Part shown: positions 60,813 to 64,000 of the stretch, one piece after another | Layout of the letters: every line of letters starts with the position of its first letter | Position numbering within the stretch: position 1 is the first letter of the stretch | DNA from: JAKZVK01 sp965248255 | GTDB lineage: Bacteria; Acidobacteriota; Terriglobia; Bryobacterales; UBA6623 | Length of the DNA stretch: 64,000 bases | NCBI GenBank assembly: GCA_965248255.1 | Contig: CBDFIW010000004.1 | Span: 1,550,001-1,614,000, forward strand | Direction of reading: 5' to 3' | Notes under the pieces: generated by a model | Told to the model about the DNA's origin: nothing | Database searches by the model: none | Seen by the model: only the letters and a program-made list of their open reading frames with translations | Position numbers and translations under genes: made by a program

Positions 60813-61300
60813 GTCAGAAGCCGCATCGCTGCCGCACCTGGGCGCCACGTGGCCAAACACCGGTGCTGCAGTTTAACTTCAACTGGGAGAAGCTTTCCGT
60901 CTCGGCGGGGCTGACGCTGCGTAACTTCTACTTCCGGCTCTATCCCGGTGCGATCGGCAAAGAGCAAGTGACCGACTTTCTCAAGGCGTTGGTACGTCAT
61001 ATCGATCGCCCGCTGCTGATCGTCTGGGATCGGCTGCCGGCGCACCGTAGCCGCCTGGTGCAAGAGTTCATCGAACTCTCCGAAGGCCACATCGCAACCG
61101 AGTACTTGCCACCCTATGCGCCGGAGTTGAATCCGGTGGAATACATCTGGGCTTACTGGAAGCAGCACGAGTTGCCGAACGTCTGTCCGAAAGACTACGG
61201 CGAGCTGAACGAGCGGGCCCGCAAGGCACTCCGCCGCATGTACCGCAAACCGCGTTTGATCACGGCCTTCTGGAAACAGTCTTCTCTTTGTTTTGACTGA
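60809..61300 (+). CDS. IS630 transposase, DDE frame (copy C)
   Basis: Catalytic part with WDRLPAHRS and NPVEYIW; needs the -1 shift at 60756-60763 for the first Asp. Confidence 0.9.
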   Translation: MSQKPHRCRTWAPRGQTPVLQFNFNWEKLSVSAGLTLRNFYFRLYPGAIGKEQVTDFLKALVRHIDRPLLIVWDRLPAHRSRLVQEFIELSEGHIATEYLPPYAPELNPVEYIWAYWKQHELPNVCPKDYGELNERARKALRRMYRKPRLITAFWKQSSLCFD

Positions 61301-61346
61301 CTCTATATTATGCGGGAGTCAATAGTTCGCAAAAAGTTGGGAAGTC

Positions 61347-62033
61347 TCATACCCTTTGCTTGTCTTTTTTGGATTCTCCCTTTTCCCGGCCTTGTCGGTG
61401 AATAGAGCCATGGCCTCCCGGGCCGGTACCCCACCCGTCAGGCGTCTTGCTGTCGTTCGGTTCCCACTTGCTCGGCGTTCGCACCGCATCCGCGTCGTAA
61501 AAATAGTGCGCTCTTTTGCTGAGGAGGAAGATTTTCTCGTGGGCGCTGGTAGGCCGGTCGGTGACGCTCTCCGGCATGGAATTCTGCTTGAACCAGATAA
61601 TTTCGGCGCGCACCCACCAACCATCGGCTTGCAGCGCCAGTGCGATGCGGGTGGGCATCATCAGCAATTGCTTCGCGGCAAGACCCGTTACCGAACAAGA
61701 AGAGAATGACCGTAGAGACCCGTCGAGCGATCCGAGGTTTGTATTCTGCATCGGCCCGCCATCCGAGCCTCTCCCGCCGCCTGAGTAAGCGTCGCCATAG
61801 TTGAGCCACAAGGTTCCGTCCGGGCGCAGCACGCGCCGCACCTCCCGGAACACGCGCACCAACACGTCGAGATGCGCGTCGAAGGTCGCTTCCAGGCCGA
61901 TCATCTTCTCTTCGCCGCCGTAAGCCCGCAGGCCCCAGTAGGGCGGCGAAGTCACCACGCAATGCACCGACTCGTCCGGCAGTTGGGCCAGACGCTCGAA
62001 CACGTCGCCGACCAGGATGCGAATGTCTTTCAT
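61347..62033 (-). CDS. Phage-type DNA methyltransferase, truncated before the SAM-binding motif
   Basis: A 228-residue remainder of an N6-adenine or N4-cytosine methyltransferase. Motif IV is TSPPYWGLR (28-36), with YGGEEKMIGLE, VLRPDGTLWLNYGDAYSGGG, the target-region ADGWWVRAEIIWFKQNSMPE and SAHEKIFLLSKRAHYFYDAD. In this beta-class order the SAM-binding motif I (D-P-F-x-G-x-G-T) should come last, about 80-100 residues further; here the frame ends at 61347, 23 bp from IS630 copy C, and no motif I is found on the other side of the element. Hence it is probably inactive. The ATG overlaps the stop of the gene upstream. Confidence 0.85.
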   Translation of the reverse strand: MKDIRILVGDVFERLAQLPDESVHCVVTSPPYWGLRAYGGEEKMIGLEATFDAHLDVLVRVFREVRRVLRPDGTLWLNYGDAYSGGGRGSDGGPMQNTNLGSLDGSLRSFSSCSVTGLAAKQLLMMPTRIALALQADGWWVRAEIIWFKQNSMPESVTDRPTSAHEKIFLLSKRAHYFYDADAVRTPSKWEPNDSKTPDGWGTGPGGHGSIHRQGREKGESKKDKQRV

Positions 62034-62608
62034 GCCGCCTTGAGTTCCACCAGCCATGGCTCCCGAGAGCCGCGCGGCGTCGCCAGTCCCTCCAGCGCGA
62101 ACTGGCAGCCGTGTTCAATCGGGGCGATGCCCGACGGATCGCTGACGGGCCACACCACGGCGCAGCCCGCGAGCGGCTTCATCCAGACCCAGCTGCGGGG
62201 GAAATAGAGCTCGCCGCCCTCGTAATCGTGGTTCAGAAACAGCATCCAACGCCGTGCCGCGGGTGACTTGATATCCGGCCGCAACCGCGGCGGACGGACG
62301 CCGCTGTCGCGCTTGACCAGACGTGTCTCCACGGCAACATCGTTGCCGGCGAGGTCCCGCCGCACGCAGTCGATCAGATCGGCGATCAGCGTGTAGCTCG
62401 GCCGCCGGAGAACAACCGTCTCGATGTCACGCGGGCCGAGCTCGGGTTTTCCGCAAAGGCCCGCGGCGATCTGTCCCAAGTTGATGAGTTGCAGGCACTC
62501 CTGTGGCTGCACAAACCCCTCGATGTAGCGGATGCGGTGTTTTTCCCGGGTGCGTGTCACCGACAACCACTGCGGCGGCAGTTTCTTCGCAAATTCGGCG
62601 TATTCCAT
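62030..62608 (-). CDS. 2-oxoglutarate-oxygenase-fold phage protein with altered iron ligands
   Basis: A 192-residue protein that follows the prolyl-4-hydroxylase-like pattern: IRYIEGFVQPQECLQLINLG at the start, then SPAARRWMLFLNHDYEGGEL-YFP, and VVWPVSDPSG..APIEHGCQFAL at the end. Placed on the usual motif, the H-x-D of the iron site reads Arg110-Pro-Asp112, the distal His falls on Ser159 or a neighbour, and the 2-oxoglutarate Arg on Gln169. If this alignment is right the enzyme has lost iron binding. ATG at 62608, 1 bp after the upstream stop; its own stop overlaps the methyltransferase ATG. Confidence 0.6.
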   Translation of the reverse strand: MEYAEFAKKLPPQWLSVTRTREKHRIRYIEGFVQPQECLQLINLGQIAAGLCGKPELGPRDIETVVLRRPSYTLIADLIDCVRRDLAGNDVAVETRLVKRDSGVRPPRLRPDIKSPAARRWMLFLNHDYEGGELYFPRSWVWMKPLAGCAVVWPVSDPSGIAPIEHGCQFALEGLATPRGSREPWLVELKAA

Positions 62609-62609
62609 G

Positions 62610-64000
62610 TCAGTCTTCCTCCGGCACGGCGCTGCCCAGATCGACCCCGTGCTGCTTGCACACCTCGATCGGGATGCGTACGGCGCGCATCCGCATGCGG
62701 TGGAAGCGCAGCGGATACGTCGTCACCGAGGCCCCCTGGAGCTGCCCTAGCAGCCGCCGCAGGTCGACGTTTTCAAACGCCGTGCGTCGTAGTTCGTTGA
62801 GAAGTGAGGGGTGCGCGGTGGCGATCACCAAGGCGTCGTCGTCGTCGAGCCGCACGCCGTAGCTCGCCGGCAGCTTGACGTCATGCTTCACCGGATCGCT
62901 CAGCAGGTCGAGAAGCGGCGCCCGCTCCACACCCTGCGCCTGCACGCGCAGATTGAGGATTTCCCGTAGCGCGTCGCCGGCGTCGTTGCGCGCCGTTCCG
63001 ACATGAGCGTCGGAGAGTGGCGGCACTATTCCCCTCTCGCCCGTCCACCAACGCCAACCGGCCGTGAGCGCGCCACCGATCAGGCTGCCGCGCGTTCCGT
63101 GGCCGATGCGCATCATCTCGCGCGAGACCGACACGGCCTCCTCGACGATCTCGTGCCCCTCATGAATCAGCGCCGTGCGGATGCGCTCGCTGGCGCCGTT
63201 CGCCAACGAGTCGTCGATGCCACGTTCGACCGCCGGCCAGTCCTCGACGCCCTCTTGCGAGAGATGGACCAGCTGGAAGCGGCTGGCGTCGGCCGCCCGC
63301 AGGTTCGCCAGCTTGGTCGAACTCATGCAGACCGAGAAGCGCGGGTTCAAGGTCTGCACAGCGTCGCCGTCGGCGCGGATCCTCTCTCCGTCCCCACCCG
63401 CGGCGATCCGTATCACGTCCATCAACCCCTCGATCCACCGCCGGTCGGGTTCGGCCTCGTCGAGAATCAGCGGCAGGGAATCCGAGCGCATGCGCCGCGC
63501 GATCGCCGCCGGGGTGGCGTCCGCCACGCGCACCACCATGGGACCCAGCAGACGGGCCGCGACGCGCTTCAACAGCCAACTCTTGCCCGTCTCGGCCGCC
63601 GCCGCCATCCAGATATGAGGCCGCCACTCCAAGGCGCCGCCGACGACGCTGGACACCAGCCAGCCGAGAAAGCGCCTGCCGTCCAATGGCTGCCGCCAGC
63701 GGTAACGCTCGACGGCCTCGGCGACGCGCTTGCGCTCGGCGGGCTTGGCGCTTTGCTCGGCGACATTAATGCGCGCGCCGGTGACGCAGTGCCAGCCGCC
63801 CTCCAGGCTGTCGAGTTCCTGTTCTCTGCCGTCGACCAGCAGGCGGTCGCCCAGATTCCACACGTAGCGGCCCTTGTCGGTGCGGAAGTAGCCCCGCCCG
63901 ACCACCCGCGAGAGGTCGATTTGGCCTTGACGATCCGCCGCGCGGATCAGCGCCGACCCCACCGAATGACAGACCGGCCGCGTCAGCGATGGCTCTCGTA
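62610..64000 (-). CDS. Phage P-loop ATPase, probably replication protein (5' end outside window)
   Basis: At least 460 residues, open to the window edge. The N-terminal part has GYFRTDKGRYVWNLGDRLLVDG, as in phage replicative primase-helicases. The ATPase core has WMAAAAETGKSWLLKRVA (Walker A variant A-x4-G-K-S), LPLILDEAEPD (Walker B with Asp-Glu), and SVCMSSTKLANLRAADASRF (sensor-1-like Ser-Ser-Thr). This is the layout of superfamily-3-like or DUF927/DUF3987-like phage helicases. The GTG at 63962 is not the true start, because the frame continues upstream without a stop. Confidence 0.7.
   Translation of the reverse strand, partial: REPSLTRPVCHSVGSALIRAADRQGQIDLSRVVGRGYFRTDKGRYVWNLGDRLLVDGREQELDSLEGGWHCVTGARINVAEQSAKPAERKRVAEAVERYRWRQPLDGRRFLGWLVSSVVGGALEWRPHIWMAAAAETGKSWLLKRVAARLLGPMVVRVADATPAAIARRMRSDSLPLILDEAEPDRRWIEGLMDVIRIAAGGDGERIRADGDAVQTLNPRFSVCMSSTKLANLRAADASRFQLVHLSQEGVEDWPAVERGIDDSLANGASERIRTALIHEGHEIVEEAVSVSREMMRIGHGTRGSLIGGALTAGWRWWTGERGIVPPLSDAHVGTARNDAGDALREILNLRVQAQGVERAPLLDLLSDPVKHDVKLPASYGVRLDDDDALVIATAHPSLLNELRRTAFENVDLRRLLGQLQGASVTTYPLRFHRMRMRAVRIPIEVCKQHGVDLGSAVPEED

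Larger units (their letters stand above)
60229..61322 (+). mobile_element. IS630-family element, copy C (1,094 bp)
   Basis: Same orientation and almost the same sequence as copy B (a visible difference is TGGAAACAG versus TGGAAGCAG near the right end), with TA at 60227-60228 and 61323-61324. It is inserted in the prophage between the cupin-like and methyltransferase genes and faces against their direction. Confidence 0.93.

Overview
The window is GC-rich bacterial chromosome, most likely Acidobacteriota. Pointers are an ATP synthase c subunit with a cleavable signal peptide, a very long BamA followed by OmpH/Skp, an NtrY-NtrX pair, LemA, and many secreted or lipid-anchored proteins of the sulfatase, DUF1080, FG-GAP/VCBS and PSD1 (DUF1549/DUF1553) cytochrome families. 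Planctomycetota share several of these families, so the assignment is an inference. No rRNA, tRNA or CRISPR array was found.

Layout. 0-26 kb is mostly intact chromosome: atpB(partial)-atpE-atpF; lemA with a nucleotidyltransferase-like gene and a relic TPM gene; a pectate-lyase-like lipoprotein; an IS5-family element; DUF1080; a leftward block of glycosyltransferase, two methyltransferases and a glutaminyl-cyclase-like M28 hydrolase; ntrYX; a VCBS lipoprotein; deoC; a GAF-GAF-SpoIIE phosphatase; lysA; a redoxin; a MaoC-like dehydratase; ompH and bamA. 26-31 kb holds a once single gene of about 1,417 codons (HEAT repeats plus haem-binding motif), now broken by an amber codon and by a small repeat/poly-C insertion. 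Deleting 86 bp of that insertion restores the reading frame exactly. 31-52 kb is a mosaic of useful genes (epimerase, sulfatase, ABC exporter, dimethylformamidase-like protein plus MFS carrier, PSD1 cytochrome protein) with IS3 and IS630 elements, truncated genes, a chimeric DUF1501 gene and palindromic repeats.

52.4-64 kb is a prophage or prophage remnant transcribed leftward and running off the right edge. It has a P-loop replication-type ATPase, a degenerate 2-oxoglutarate-oxygenase-like protein, a DNA methyltransferase cut off before its SAM-binding motif by an IS630 copy, small accessory genes, a lysis region (holin candidates and a T4-type lysozyme), one virion-type protein, and a tandem segmental duplication of small unknown genes. 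Several of its genes are frameshifted, so it is probably decaying.

Three near-identical IS630 copies (1,094 bp, TA flanks) sit at 36.4, 45.3 and 60.2 kb. Each needs a -1 frameshift at an A8 run to make a transposase with its first catalytic Asp. Several families of short palindromic repeats lie between genes and in some cases inside broken ones. Mobile elements and repeats explain most of the gene damage seen here.
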